NCBI GenBank assembly: GCA_949948715.1
Contig: CATLGW010000001.1
Span: forward strand, 1 to 64,000
Reading direction: 5' to 3'
DNA: 64,000 bases
Source of the DNA: an uncultured Lachnospiraceae bacterium
GTDB lineage: Bacteria; Bacillota; Clostridia; Lachnospirales; Lachnospiraceae
Shown: one piece after another, positions 1 through 7,228 of the stretch
Position numbering within the stretch: the stretch's first letter is position 1
Layout of the letters: each line of letters starts with the position of its first letter
Made by a program: the position numbers and the translations under genes
The notes under the pieces: model-generated
What the model was told of the DNA's origin: nothing
The model's database searches: none
Seen by the model: only the letters and a program-made list of their open reading frames with translations

Positions 1-140
1 CTTCTGCAGTAAGATTGATAATACTTGATTTTCTTCCCATAAGTACAATGCCTCCATCAATTGATATATACATTGTACTATGGAACAAAAATATAGTCCA
101 GTTATTTAAAAACTATTATACTAGTTCATATTATGCAGCA

Positions 141-203
141 GTTCACCACCTATGTCAAGTGCACAATAAAAAAAGATATTGACAAGTTCACCACCGGTGA
201 ACT
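141..203 (+). promoter_or_regulatory. Probable operator upstream of the small DNA-binding protein
   Basis: An 8-bp inverted repeat AGTTCACC-ACC-GGTGAACT lies at 185-203, directly before the ribosome-binding site of the next gene. Its left half, GTTCACCACC, occurs again as a direct repeat at 141-150, and a TTGACA hexamer at 179-184 abuts the palindrome. This arrangement suits autorepression by the gene product, but binding is inferred. Confidence 0.5.
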
Positions 204-221
204 AGAAAGGAGATGTGAAAT

Positions 222-404
222 ATGCCAACAAATTTAAGGAGAGTAACATTTGCTATAACACCTGAAATGGAGCCGTTACTGGATAGTTTTAAAAGAGAAA
301 TGTTCTATAATTGTTCTCAATCTGAAATGATTAGGAAATTAGTAGAAGCGGGATGTAAAACAATTAAAGATGATGCCCAAATTAAGCCTACAAAACTCGC
401 ATAA
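222..404 (+). CDS. Small ribbon-helix-helix-like DNA-binding protein
   Basis: 60 residues. An N-terminal beta-strand-like segment (RRVTFAITPEMEPLLDSF) is followed by two predicted helices (around 18-28 and 33-45), the layout of Arc/CopG-type ribbon-helix-helix repressors. The start is supported by AAAGGAG nine bases upstream. The palindrome at 185-203 overlaps the likely promoter or leader and is a plausible target, so the protein may repress itself. It belongs to the mobile element; which other genes it controls cannot be seen. The family call rests on pattern only. Confidence 0.6.
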   Translation: MPTNLRRVTFAITPEMEPLLDSFKREMFYNCSQSEMIRKLVEAGCKTIKDDAQIKPTKLA

Positions 405-450
405 GCACATTTCAAGAAAAAGCTTACATACGGGGAAACGTATTTTCGAA

Positions 451-523
451 GACCATATCTGAAGGGTGGTACAAATGACGACAGGAAAATTATGCTACAA
501 ACCGGAGAATGACAGATATGGTC
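451..523. repeat. 11-bp inverted repeat flanking the start of the DUF5348-like gene
   Basis: GACCATATCTG at 451-461 is matched exactly by its reverse complement CAGATATGGTC at 513-523. The left copy lies just upstream of the start codon at 475 and the right copy inside the coding region, so the pair could fold the translation start into a stem. It may also be chance. Confidence 0.35.
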
Positions 524-704
524 TGAAAGTGTCAGGACATTGGGAGAGGAAAGGTTTCTGCTGGGGGGAGGCTTGGAGGTTTTAGTGGAGAAAGAGCGGG
601 TAAAGACTTGGGCAGAGGTGCAAAAGATGTTGACCGAGAAAGAATATAATGACCTTCCGGCATGGCAGAAAAAAAGAATGTGTCCATGTGTCAATGTCAT
701 TTAG
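475..704 (+). pseudogene. DUF5348-like small protein, apparently frameshifted
   Basis: From ATG 475 the frame reads MTTGKLCYKPENDRYGLKVS, recalling the short DUF5348 proteins common in Lachnospiraceae mobile elements, then stops at 583-585. The rest of the protein (LEVLVEKERVKTWAEVQ, ending at TAG 702-704) continues in the frame one base earlier. One extra G in the G6 run at 563-568 would join both parts into a single protein of about 76 residues. The gene is therefore either a recent frameshift pseudogene or intact with a homopolymer sequencing error. Function of the family is unknown to me. Confidence 0.6.
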
Positions 705-883
705 TTAGATGCGTGAGCCGTTAAGTTAAGGGAAATCTGTCATGGCAGAATTTTGTATTTTTTAAATTCGGAAATATCCATTTACAGAAAAATTTCTTAA
801 ATTCACTGTTTGGCGTGGTGCCCGTAGGGAGATTATTTCGTGAAAGGGGGCGATTTTGTCTTGAAAAGCGAATATTTGAGAAA

Positions 884-909
884 ATGCAGGTACGGTGATG
901 TACCTGCAT
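884..909 (-). terminator. Hairpin terminator of the XRE regulator gene
   Basis: Ten-base-pair stem ATGCAGGTAC/GTACCTGCAT with a six-base loop directly at the stop codon of the minus-strand regulator, followed on that strand by TTTTCT. Confidence 0.6.
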
Positions 910-1262
910 CATTCTTCAGAATTGTGTGTGGAGGTTTCGTGTTGTTCTTCTAACAAGCGTTGAATATATCCATAAAGATATTTTTTGTTTTCATCAGTTA
1001 GAGAAGAGTAAAGCTTTGAGATTTCGGAATCAAGAGGATCGGCTTCATCCTCAAATATAGGTTCATCTCCAGTCTCAATCCAGTCTCTCCTAACGTGAAA
1101 TGTTCGACAAATATCTATAAGAACTCTCTCTGTGAGTCCAATTCGTCCAGTTTCTATATTACCAAGATTGGAACGAGAAATATTTATTTTAGTAGAAAAG
1201 TCTTCAAGAGTTAAAGTTAAAATTTTTTTTCTTAATTGCCTAATACGTTCATATGGCTCCAT
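909..1262 (-). CDS. XRE-family transcriptional regulator (repressor-like)
   Basis: 117 residues. An HTH_XRE domain occupies about residues 5-65 (RIRQLRKKILTLTLEDFSTK, then INISRSNLGNIETGR as turn and recognition helix). A C-terminal helical tail (about 85-110) holds SSLTDENKKYLYGYIQRLL. The ATG at 1262 is chosen because AGGAGG precedes it; the longer upstream frame has no HTH homology. The gene diverges from a small gene at 1405 with promoters in both directions between them, the layout of a phage-type repressor switch. The tail shares an LTxENKKY motif with the product of that divergent gene. Confidence 0.85.
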   Translation of the reverse strand: MEPYERIRQLRKKILTLTLEDFSTKINISRSNLGNIETGRIGLTERVLIDICRTFHVRRDWIETGDEPIFEDEADPLDSEISKLYSSLTDENKKYLYGYIQRLLEEQHETSTHNSEE

Positions 1263-1290
1263 GTAAGTACCTCCTGCACGATATGAGAAG

Positions 1291-1319
1291 AGTATAGCAC
1301 ATAACAAAATGCTTGTAAA
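1291..1319 (-). promoter_or_regulatory. Promoter of the XRE regulator
   Basis: On the minus strand TTTACA (1319-1314), 17 bp spacer, TATACT (1296-1291), about 28 bp upstream of the start codon at 1262. Confidence 0.7.
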
Positions 1320-1342
1320 GAGAAAAAATAACAAGAAATGTC

Positions 1343-1371
1343 TTGGCACAAGCAAAGTGAAATAATATAAT
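1343..1371 (+). promoter_or_regulatory. Promoter of the divergent small gene
   Basis: TTGGCA (1343-1348), 17 bp, TATAAT (1366-1371), near consensus, 33 bp before the start at 1405. ACAAG/CTTGT half-sites recur around 1312-1316, 1331-1335, 1349-1353 and 1379-1383, and could be repressor sites. Confidence 0.75.
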
Positions 1372-1404
1372 GATTGTAACAAGCAAAAGAAAGGAGTAGA
1401 GCGA

Positions 1405-1566
1405 ATGAAAAATGGAGTAGCGGAAATTAAGGAAGTAAAGGACATAAGCACCGCCTTAACAAGAGAAAACAAGAAATATGTTATTGCTGTAGCTAATGCT
1501 TTGCTTTTTTCACAAGGAAGTCCGGAACAGCCACGAAATCCCCCAATGCAGATGGCCCAGTCATAG
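1405..1566 (+). CDS. Small protein encoded divergently from the XRE repressor
   Basis: 53 residues, with AAAGGAG eight bases before ATG 1405 and a near-perfect promoter. The product holds the segment ALTRENKKYVIAVANALLFS, which resembles the C-terminal tail of the adjacent regulator (SSLTDENKKYLYGYIQRLL), followed by a Pro/Gln-rich tail. It has no recognisable HTH of its own. By position it is the first gene under control of the repressor. One idea is that it pairs with the regulator through the shared helix, acting as antirepressor or partner; this is inference from the motif only. Confidence 0.65.
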   Translation: MKNGVAEIKEVKDISTALTRENKKYVIAVANALLFSQGSPEQPRNPPMQMAQS

Positions 1567-1802
1567 AAGTAGATCATTGTTCGATAGGAGCAATGGTCTA
1601 AAGGGTAGTAGGGTGGGAATGTAGGCAGATGAAATTAAAGAAAAAATGAAAGGAGAAGTCATAATTACTAAAGCCATTTCTGTATAAAAGTGGGAAGTTT
1701 CCTTATATCATTGCGTTCTTAGAAATCATGGATTCCGTGAAAAAATAGAGCCGTTTTGCAAAGGAAAGATTTCTTAACTTAACAAAAGGAGGGCTTAAGT
1801 AA

Positions 1803-2251
1803 ATGACATTGGTCCATGTGTATGCGGCGGTAGGGCTGCACTGTTCTATGATGAAAATGAAAACTACAGAGTAGAGTGTTGTGACTGCCAACAAAAAATG
1901 ACATTATTCAAGGCAAAGAGCATGGCGGAAGCAAAAGAGCGCTGGAAAGCTTCTCCACATTGTTTGGGAATTATGGAACCAAAAGAAATTCAGTCAGATT
2001 CAGGAGAGGAAGGAGGCATAAAGCCGGTGAGGAAAAAGGGATATATGCCGGAGCAGTCCCTGCGCAGGCAACTGGAATATGACGAGATGGAGTCAAAGCA
2101 GAATGAAAATGCCGCGGCGATTGGCAGGAGGAAGCCTTATCACCTGGTTTACCAGGAGAGGCTCAAAGCGGCGGGAGGGAGGAGCCATGCGGGGGAAAGC
2201 CAGCAAGGAGTACCAGGACTGGAGCAGGGCGGCCAGGCACGCGCAGATTGA
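1803..2251 (+). pseudogene. Lar-like zinc-ribbon protein, frameshifted near its start
   Basis: A strong AAAAGGAGGG (1784-1793) precedes ATG 1803, but that frame is short. The frame one base earlier, open after the start, reads GPCVCGGRAALFYDENENYR, then VECCDCQQKMTLFKAKSMA, the paired-cysteine zinc-ribbon pattern of the Lar restriction-alleviation family, followed by a charged C-terminal half. One added G in GG at 1811-1812 would fuse the start to this frame and give about 149 residues. The 3' end overlaps the next gene by 65 bp. Either pseudogene or sequencing error. A role in restriction alleviation is only a family-level suggestion. Confidence 0.5.
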
Positions 2252-2417
2252 CACGGGCATGACGAACAAACGCATAGCCGAGAAGCTGGGCTACAGCAGA
2301 CAGTTTGTCACTGCGGTGGTAAACGGGAGGAGGGAGTCCCGGGAAGCCATCACGCGGATCAGCAAGTGCCTGAAGATTCCCAGGATGGAAAAGAAGGATT
2401 TAAACAGGATATGGTGA
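2187..2417 (+). CDS. Cro/CI-type helix-turn-helix protein
   Basis: 76 residues, almost entirely one HTH domain: helices around 8-24, turn and recognition helix in MTNKRIAEKLGYSRQFVTAV (about 25-44), then REAITRISKCLKIP. The ATG at 2187 is preceded by GGGAGGGAGG; longer upstream frames are overlap with the preceding gene. It sits 12 bp before the next gene and seems to open the operon that continues through the partition genes, so it may regulate maintenance functions of the element. Confidence 0.75.
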   Translation: MRGKASKEYQDWSRAARHAQIDTGMTNKRIAEKLGYSRQFVTAVVNGRRESREAITRISKCLKIPRMEKKDLNRIW

Positions 2418-2429
2418 GGAGGACGGGAG

Positions 2430-2876
2430 ATGGACAAATTAAAGCTGATCGATGAGCTGAATGAGATGGAGCTTTCCTGCGGGCCCGACGTCCTGGAGGA
2501 TTTGAGGCAGACGGTGGAGACTGCCCTGCAGTTGGAAATATTCAGGGACATCACGGATTTGGATATGAGCTATTGCGGCCCGGAGTATGATTCCTGGCAG
2601 ACGTTTCTCTCCGACTGCAGGGACGACGGTGATTACAGAAAGGTGCTGACAAGCTGCTTCGATCAGGAAGGGCTGGATCGGCTGTGGCACAGCAGCCATA
2701 TAGCCGGGGATATGACGGATGCGCAGATTGGGGCAGGGTTGGTGTTCCAATTTAGGCAGCTTAAGCTTTTGAAGGCCATGCTGGGCGAGCCCGGGGGAAG
2801 CTGCGATAATGTGATGAATGCGATCTATTTGACCCTTGCAAGGATCGTGGGGCTCTATCATATTTTGAACGAGTGA
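2430..2876 (+). CDS. Hypothetical protein of the mobile element
   Basis: 148 residues, mainly helical and acidic, with a Cys/Asp-rich middle (around 45-75). No signal peptide, membrane segment or family motif that I recognise. AGGAGG lies just upstream of ATG 2430. It is tightly spaced between the HTH gene and the metal-dependent hydrolase gene, so it is part of the same operon. Function unknown. Confidence 0.6.
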   Translation: MDKLKLIDELNEMELSCGPDVLEDLRQTVETALQLEIFRDITDLDMSYCGPEYDSWQTFLSDCRDDGDYRKVLTSCFDQEGLDRLWHSSHIAGDMTDAQIGAGLVFQFRQLKLLKAMLGEPGGSCDNVMNAIYLTLARIVGLYHILNE

Positions 2877-2889
2877 GGAGGGCGGAATT

Positions 2890-3480
2890 ATGATGGCTCC
2901 TACACACAGGCTGGGAGGATTGGCGGCGGGGATGGCGGCAATGGGAATCCTCGGGCCGGATACATATTTGGAGGCGGGACTTCTGCTTGGCGGCGCTGTG
3001 CTGGGCAGCCTCCTCCCGGACATAGATAACGGGCGCAGCAGCATCAGCCGCAGATGGTCGGTAGTCAGTTTGCTTGTTTCTTTGGGGCAGGCTTTCATCA
3101 GGGGATTGTCAGGATTGCTGCCGGGAAAGCCGAGGGGTTATGTCAGGAGCCTTATCGGCCACCGGGGAATCACCCATTCCCTGGCAGCGGTTGCTTTGAC
3201 GGCAGGACTGATAGTTTTTGTGGGACATGATTTTCAGGTAGAAAGTGTCTCTTGCTATACGGCCCTGGGGATCGGCGCCGGAATGCTGAGTCATCTTCTG
3301 TTGGATATGCTGGCCGGCGGTATTCCCCTGTTTATGCCTTTTTCCGTCAAAAGGATCCGTCTGGGCGGCTTGAAGACCGGGGGTGCGGGAGAATGGGCGT
3401 TCAGGGGAGCGCTGGTCATTGTTTTGGTATGGTTGATAGGAAGGGAGGCATTGTCATGGCAAGGGTTATTGCCTGTATAA
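2890..3480 (+). CDS. Membrane-bound metal-dependent hydrolase, YdjM/DUF457 family
   Basis: 196 residues with several hydrophobic segments (about 8-22, 28-42, 96-112, 124-142, 170-188). Family metal-site motifs are visible: an early His (APTH), LLPDID near 42-47, GHRGITHS near 90-97, and LSHLLLDM near 135-142. These match the YdjM/LexA-regulated inner-membrane hydrolase family, whose substrate is not established. The 3' end overlaps parA by 25 bp, so the two are probably translationally coupled. Such hydrolases recur in Firmicute mobile elements. Confidence 0.8.
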   Translation: MMAPTHRLGGLAAGMAAMGILGPDTYLEAGLLLGGAVLGSLLPDIDNGRSSISRRWSVVSLLVSLGQAFIRGLSGLLPGKPRGYVRSLIGHRGITHSLAAVALTAGLIVFVGHDFQVESVSCYTALGIGAGMLSHLLLDMLAGGIPLFMPFSVKRIRLGGLKTGGAGEWAFRGALVIVLVWLIGREALSWQGLLPV

Positions 3481-4235
3481 ATCAAAAGGGAGGAGTAGCA
3501 AAGACTACCACAACGATGCACCTGGGCATTGGTATGGCCCGGGCGGGAAAGAAGGCGCTTCTGATAGACTTTGATCCCCAGGGGAGCCTTACGGACTGTA
3601 TGGGCTTTCCGGAGCCGGATGAGATGGAGGAGACGGTGGCCGATGTCCTTCTGAACACGGTCAATGAAATTTCCATGGAGAAAGGCTTTGCAATTCTTCG
3701 TCACGGTGAGGGTGTGGATGTGCTGCCGGCAAATATCGAGCTGTCCGGTGTGGAGGTGTCGCTGGTCAATGTCATGTGCAGGGAGGCGGCTCTGAAAAAC
3801 TATATTGCCGGTCTTCGGGGATCTTATGACTATATTCTGATCGACTGTATGCCCTCCCTGGGCATCCTAACGGTGAACGCGCTGGCGGCCGCGGACAGCG
3901 TGATTATCCCGGTCAAGGCGGAGAAGCCGTCCATGAGGGGGCTGCAGCAGCTTTTGCGGACCATAGGGAAGGTGCGCCGCAGTATGAATCCGGATTTGCA
4001 GATCGAGGGGATTCTGCCGGCCATGGTCGGCAGGACAAATTATAACCGGGATGTGCTGCGGGCGTTGGGGGAAGCATACGGAAGCCCGTTGAAGATTTTT
4101 GACAGTATCCCCCTGGCGGTTCGCGTGGCGGAGACCGCGGTGGAGGGCAGGAGCATTTATCTGCGCGACAGGAACAGCAGCGCGGCAAAGGCATACGAGA
4201 AACTTACAAGAGAGGTGATGGGGTATGGGGGTTAG
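3456..4235 (+). CDS. parA: ParA-type partition ATPase
   Basis: 259 residues. The deviant Walker A KGGVAKTT lies at about 11-18, Walker A' at LLIDFDPQG and Walker B at YDYILIDCMPS. It would form ATP-dependent filaments or gradients on DNA that position ParB-bound copies, ensuring inheritance of an extrachromosomal form. ATG 3456 is chosen because GGAAGGGAGG precedes it and the domain starts at residue 2. It overlaps the hydrolase gene upstream and parB downstream (11 bp). No parS site was identified by eye. Confidence 0.92.
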   Translation: MARVIACINQKGGVAKTTTTMHLGIGMARAGKKALLIDFDPQGSLTDCMGFPEPDEMEETVADVLLNTVNEISMEKGFAILRHGEGVDVLPANIELSGVEVSLVNVMCREAALKNYIAGLRGSYDYILIDCMPSLGILTVNALAAADSVIIPVKAEKPSMRGLQQLLRTIGKVRRSMNPDLQIEGILPAMVGRTNYNRDVLRALGEAYGSPLKIFDSIPLAVRVAETAVEGRSIYLRDRNSSAAKAYEKLTREVMGYGG

Positions 4236-5118
4236 CGGCACGGCAAAGATTAAGCTTACCAGCCTGGACGAGCTTTTGGGCAATGGGGAAGGGGAACAGA
4301 GGGGACAGGATTCCGGAGAACGGATTGTGCGGCTGCCATTGGATCAAATGCATGATTTCCGTGGGCATCCCTTTCGGGTTTGCGATGACGCCAGGATGGC
4401 GGAGACGGTCGAAAGCATTCGGGAGCATGGAGTTTTGATGCCCGGCATCGTCAGGCCGGATCGGGGCGGCGGATATGAGCTGATCGCAGGGCACAGGCGG
4501 CGCCATGCCTCCCGACTGGCCGGGCTGTCCGATATGCCGGTTATTATCAAGGAGCTGACAGACGATGAATCCACCGTATTGATGGTGGATTCCAATATAC
4601 AGAGGGAGGATTTGCTTCCCTCGGAGCGCGCCCGGGCGTACAGGATGAAGTATGACGCTCTAAAGCGCATGGGAGTCGCTGCCGGTTCCAGAAGTGACGA
4701 AGTGTTGGCCAAAGAAGCGGGGGAGAGCAGGAACACGATCCAGAGGTATATCCGCCTGACCTATCTGGAGGAGGGACTGCTGAAACTGGTGGATGAAAAC
4801 CGTCTTCCCAAGGTCACGGCGGCAGAGCTCTCTTACCTGAAGAAAACGGAGCAGAGGTATCTCCTGATGATTATGGAGCGCTACAGGGTGACGCCCTCCG
4901 GATCTCAGGCTGCCCGGATGAAACAGTTGAGCAGGGAAGGGGGCTTGGATCGTTTCGCCATGGAGTCGCTTTTGGTGCAAGAGGATGAGAGCAGGGTTTC
5001 CCTTCGGGCAGGGCGGATTCGTGATTATTTTCCCCGGGAATATACGGGAAAACAGATAGAAGAAACGGTCTATATGCTGCTGGAGGCATGGAAAAGCGAA
5101 AATGCTCATAAGTTTTAA
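4225..5118 (+). CDS. parB: ParB/Spo0J-type partition protein
   Basis: 297 residues. The N-terminal ParB CTPase/nuclease-like domain shows the GHRRRHASRLAG signature near residues 90-101, followed by a central HTH (LAKEAGESRNTIQRYIRL, about 155-172) and a C-terminal dimerisation-type tail. It binds centromere-like sites and works with the ParA encoded just upstream; the genes overlap by 11 bp. Probably plasmid-type ParB belonging to the element rather than the chromosomal Spo0J, since the neighbours are mobile-element genes. Confidence 0.9.
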   Translation: MGVSGTAKIKLTSLDELLGNGEGEQRGQDSGERIVRLPLDQMHDFRGHPFRVCDDARMAETVESIREHGVLMPGIVRPDRGGGYELIAGHRRRHASRLAGLSDMPVIIKELTDDESTVLMVDSNIQREDLLPSERARAYRMKYDALKRMGVAAGSRSDEVLAKEAGESRNTIQRYIRLTYLEEGLLKLVDENRLPKVTAAELSYLKKTEQRYLLMIMERYRVTPSGSQAARMKQLSREGGLDRFAMESLLVQEDESRVSLRAGRIRDYFPREYTGKQIEETVYMLLEAWKSENAHKF

Positions 5119-5137
5119 GAAAGCGGGAGGACGGAGC

Positions 5138-5284
5138 ATGGGTATGTGTGTGAATGTCTTTAAAAACTCCAAGGAGGAGAAGCGCAGAGAGGAGCTGACC
5201 AGGCTGTTTGCGTCTTTGGTGTCCAAGGCTGCGAAGGAGGACGTCAGGAGAGCCGTAGCCGAAACAAAGGATCAGAGTGCATAG
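5138..5284 (+). CDS. Small charged protein between parB and recombinase
   Basis: 48 residues, strongly charged (NSKEEKRREELTRLFASL) and probably a single amphipathic helix pair. ATG 5138 with GGGAGG upstream is preferred to ATG 5102, which lies inside parB. It sits in the operon immediately before the recombinase gene, where excisionase-like directionality factors sometimes occur, but no such similarity can be shown. Confidence 0.5.
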   Translation: MGMCVNVFKNSKEEKRREELTRLFASLVSKAAKEDVRRAVAETKDQSA

Positions 5285-5302
5285 CGGATAGGAGTATAGG
5301 CG

Positions 5303-6886
5303 GTGGCGTATCAGGAAAGAGAAATATGGTGTGCTATATATTGCCGTTTGTCTGAGGAGGACCGGGACAAGGCGGATGAGTCTGACGAGAGCAGGAGTAT
5401 CCAGAACCAGAAAAGTATGCTGGTCTCTTATGCGGAGGCTAATGCCTGGAAGATATACAAGGTGTATTCCGATGATGATTTTACCGGGGCGGACCGGAAT
5501 AGGCCCGCCTTTAATGAGCTGATGGAGGATGCAGAGGCAAGAAGGTTCCAGATTGTCCTCTGCAAATCCCAGGCCCGATTCACCAGGGAGATGGAGCTGG
5601 TAGAGAGGATTCTGCATTATCAGTTTCCCATGTGGGGCATCCGTTTTATAGGCCTGGCAGATAATGCCGACACCGCCAATAAGGGAAACAAAAAGAGCAG
5701 GCAGATCAACGGACTTGTAAACGAATGGTATTTGGAGGATTTGTCGGATAACATTAAAAGCGTGCTCACGGACAAACGAAAGAAGGGGCTGCACATAGGG
5801 GCTTTCTGTGTCTACGGTTACCAGAAGGATCCTGATTATAAGGGGCATCTGCTTCCGGATCCGGAGGCGGCTAAGGTGGTGCATCTGATTTTTGAGCTGT
5901 TTGCCTCGGGAATGGGAAAAAGCGCTATAGCCAGGCGGTTGAACATGATGGGTATTCCCAATCCCACGGAGTACAAAAGGCAAAAGGGGATCCGGAAAAA
6001 TACGCCGGGAACTGTCAGGAGCACCCTGTGGCAGTATTATGCCATCTCGGACATATTAAACAATGAGATGTATATCGGAAATATGGTTCAGGGAAAGTAT
6101 GGCAGCGTGTCTTACAAGACTCATCAGAACAAGCCCAGGCCCCGGGAGGAATGGATCCGTGTGGAAAATACTCATGCTCCCATCATTGAGCGGGAACTGT
6201 GGGATATTGCCCAGGGAATTATTCAGAGGCGGACGAAGGTGGGGTGGGATGGCAGAGCCGGCAAGTTCGCCAGAAAGGTGAAATGTATGTATTGCGGCTA
6301 TACAATGGCCTCAAAGAAAGCCCATGGCCTTTATTATCTGACCTGCAGCAGCCAGAAAATCAAACCGGGCGTATGCAGAGGAGGGTTTATAAGCCAGAAG
6401 GAGCTGGAGGATGCCATTATGGTAAAGCTGAAAGCGATTATGTCCGAATATCTGGACATGGATGCGGCGGAACGGCAGATCGTGGTGCAGGATGAAGATA
6501 AAAATTTGCTTGTATTACTGCGGAAGGATATAGTACAGTATAAAGATAGGCAGCAGGAGATTGATGCTGCGGTCAAAACCCTATACTTGGACAGGGTAAA
6601 GGGAATCCTCTCTCCGCAGGATTTTGTCGGGCTGTCAGCGGCATTTAAGGCAGAGGTGGGGGATCTGGAGGAGAAGATTCTGAATGCGGAGAGGCAGATA
6701 GAGGCTCTGAAGGCCAGTGAACGGCAAGTTCTGTCCAAGCGCAGGATCCTGGAGCAGTATGTGGATTTTACAGAGCTGAGTTACGAGATGGTGAACACTT
6801 TGATCAATTATGTGGAAGTAGGAAAAAGAGAAGGGGATTATCGGCGTGGGAACAAGGTTCCTATTGTGATTCATTGGAATTTTTGA
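5303..6886 (+). CDS. Large serine recombinase (TndX/integrase type)
   Basis: 527 residues. The N-terminal resolvase domain carries the nucleophile in YCRLSEED (Ser17), followed by SIQNQKSML and the DDDFTGADRNRPAF motif. A recombinase domain follows (about 165-290, GAFCVYGYQKD onward), then a zinc ribbon (CMYCGYTM near 335, with later cysteines) and a coiled coil (about 420-490). These proteins integrate and excise elements between short attP and attB sites. The start is GTG 5303 with GGATAGGAG upstream. The stop lies about 30 bp before the cotJC-like fragment, so this enzyme most likely placed the element there. Confidence 0.93.
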   Translation: MAYQEREIWCAIYCRLSEEDRDKADESDESRSIQNQKSMLVSYAEANAWKIYKVYSDDDFTGADRNRPAFNELMEDAEARRFQIVLCKSQARFTREMELVERILHYQFPMWGIRFIGLADNADTANKGNKKSRQINGLVNEWYLEDLSDNIKSVLTDKRKKGLHIGAFCVYGYQKDPDYKGHLLPDPEAAKVVHLIFELFASGMGKSAIARRLNMMGIPNPTEYKRQKGIRKNTPGTVRSTLWQYYAISDILNNEMYIGNMVQGKYGSVSYKTHQNKPRPREEWIRVENTHAPIIERELWDIAQGIIQRRTKVGWDGRAGKFARKVKCMYCGYTMASKKAHGLYYLTCSSQKIKPGVCRGGFISQKELEDAIMVKLKAIMSEYLDMDAAERQIVVQDEDKNLLVLLRKDIVQYKDRQQEIDAAVKTLYLDRVKGILSPQDFVGLSAAFKAEVGDLEEKILNAERQIEALKASERQVLSKRRILEQYVDFTELSYEMVNTLINYVEVGKREGDYRRGNKVPIVIHWNF

Positions 6887-6913
6887 GGAGTAGGGAAGCG
6901 TTGTGTTTATAAA

Positions 6914-7138
6914 GGTGCGGCAGAGCAGAAGGCAAGGAGCACCTATGACAATATCCTGCGTCTGATCAAGGAGCCCGATGTATGCGAGCCCATCAAGTTC
7001 CTGCGCCAGCGGGAGATTGTGCACTTCCAGAGATTCGGTGAAGCCCTGCGCATTGTCCAGGATAAGCTCAACTCCAAGAATTTCTACGCCTTTAACCCGG
7101 CTTTCGACACGGTTGAGAATTGCGTGAACGGGAAATAA
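6914..7138 (+). pseudogene. cotJC: 3' fragment of a cotJC / manganese-catalase-family spore-coat gene
   Basis: The frame ending at TAA 7136-7138 encodes AAEQKARSTYDNILRLIKEP, then FLRQREIVHFQRFGEALRIV and a C-terminal NFYAFNPAFD. This is the end of the CotJC/manganese-catalase family, including the Glu and His of the metal site (REIVH). There is no start codon or ribosome-binding site, and the N-terminal two thirds are missing. Similarity begins about 28-34 bp after the recombinase stop, so the junction is probably the right attachment site inside this gene. The 5' part should lie beyond the left end of the element. A dead remnant or a gene restored by excision during sporulation are both possible. 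Confidence 0.8.
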
Positions 7139-7155
7139 ATTCCTGCTCGATATAG

Positions 7156-7205
7156 AAAGAGAGCGCCGTTTAATCTAAAAGCTAAGATTGCGCGGCGCTC
7201 TCTTT
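7156..7205. terminator. Bidirectional hairpin terminator
   Basis: A 13-bp perfect stem AAAGAGAGCGCCG (7156-7168) pairs with CGGCGCTCTCTTT (7193-7205). It has T-rich tails on both strands and lies between the end of the cotJC fragment and the convergent transporter gene. Confidence 0.8.
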
Positions 7206-7228
7206 ATGTACGGAACCTTATTCCGATT

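Larger units (their letters stand above)
1..6930. mobile_element. Right-hand part of an integrated element with partition genes and serine recombinase
   Basis: The stretch carries phage- or plasmid-type regulators, a ParA/ParB pair, a membrane metal-dependent hydrolase and a large serine recombinase, ending where a cotJC-like gene fragment resumes near 6914. A recombinase gene lying at the end next to a split host gene is the usual layout of serine-integrase elements. The left end and left attachment site lie outside the window, so total size and class (integrative element, plasmid-like prophage or other) are unknown. No conjugation or virion genes are visible in this part. The right boundary is inferred from where similarity to the spore-coat family begins; exact att core not determined. 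Confidence 0.75.

Noticed and set aside
317-912. Minus-strand open frames of 127 and 63 codons over the DUF5348-like region
   Set aside because: No ribosome-binding sites and opposite to clear coding signal; read as shadows.
1567-1802. Short frames in the gap after the small divergent gene, for example one of 13 codons from 1646 and an open stretch 1690-1750
   Set aside because: Too short, interrupted by stops, and not repaired by the same +1 G change; possibly decayed sequence.
3456-5118. parS centromere-like sites for the ParA/ParB pair
   Set aside because: No repeated palindrome of the right type was found by eye; the site may lie outside the window.
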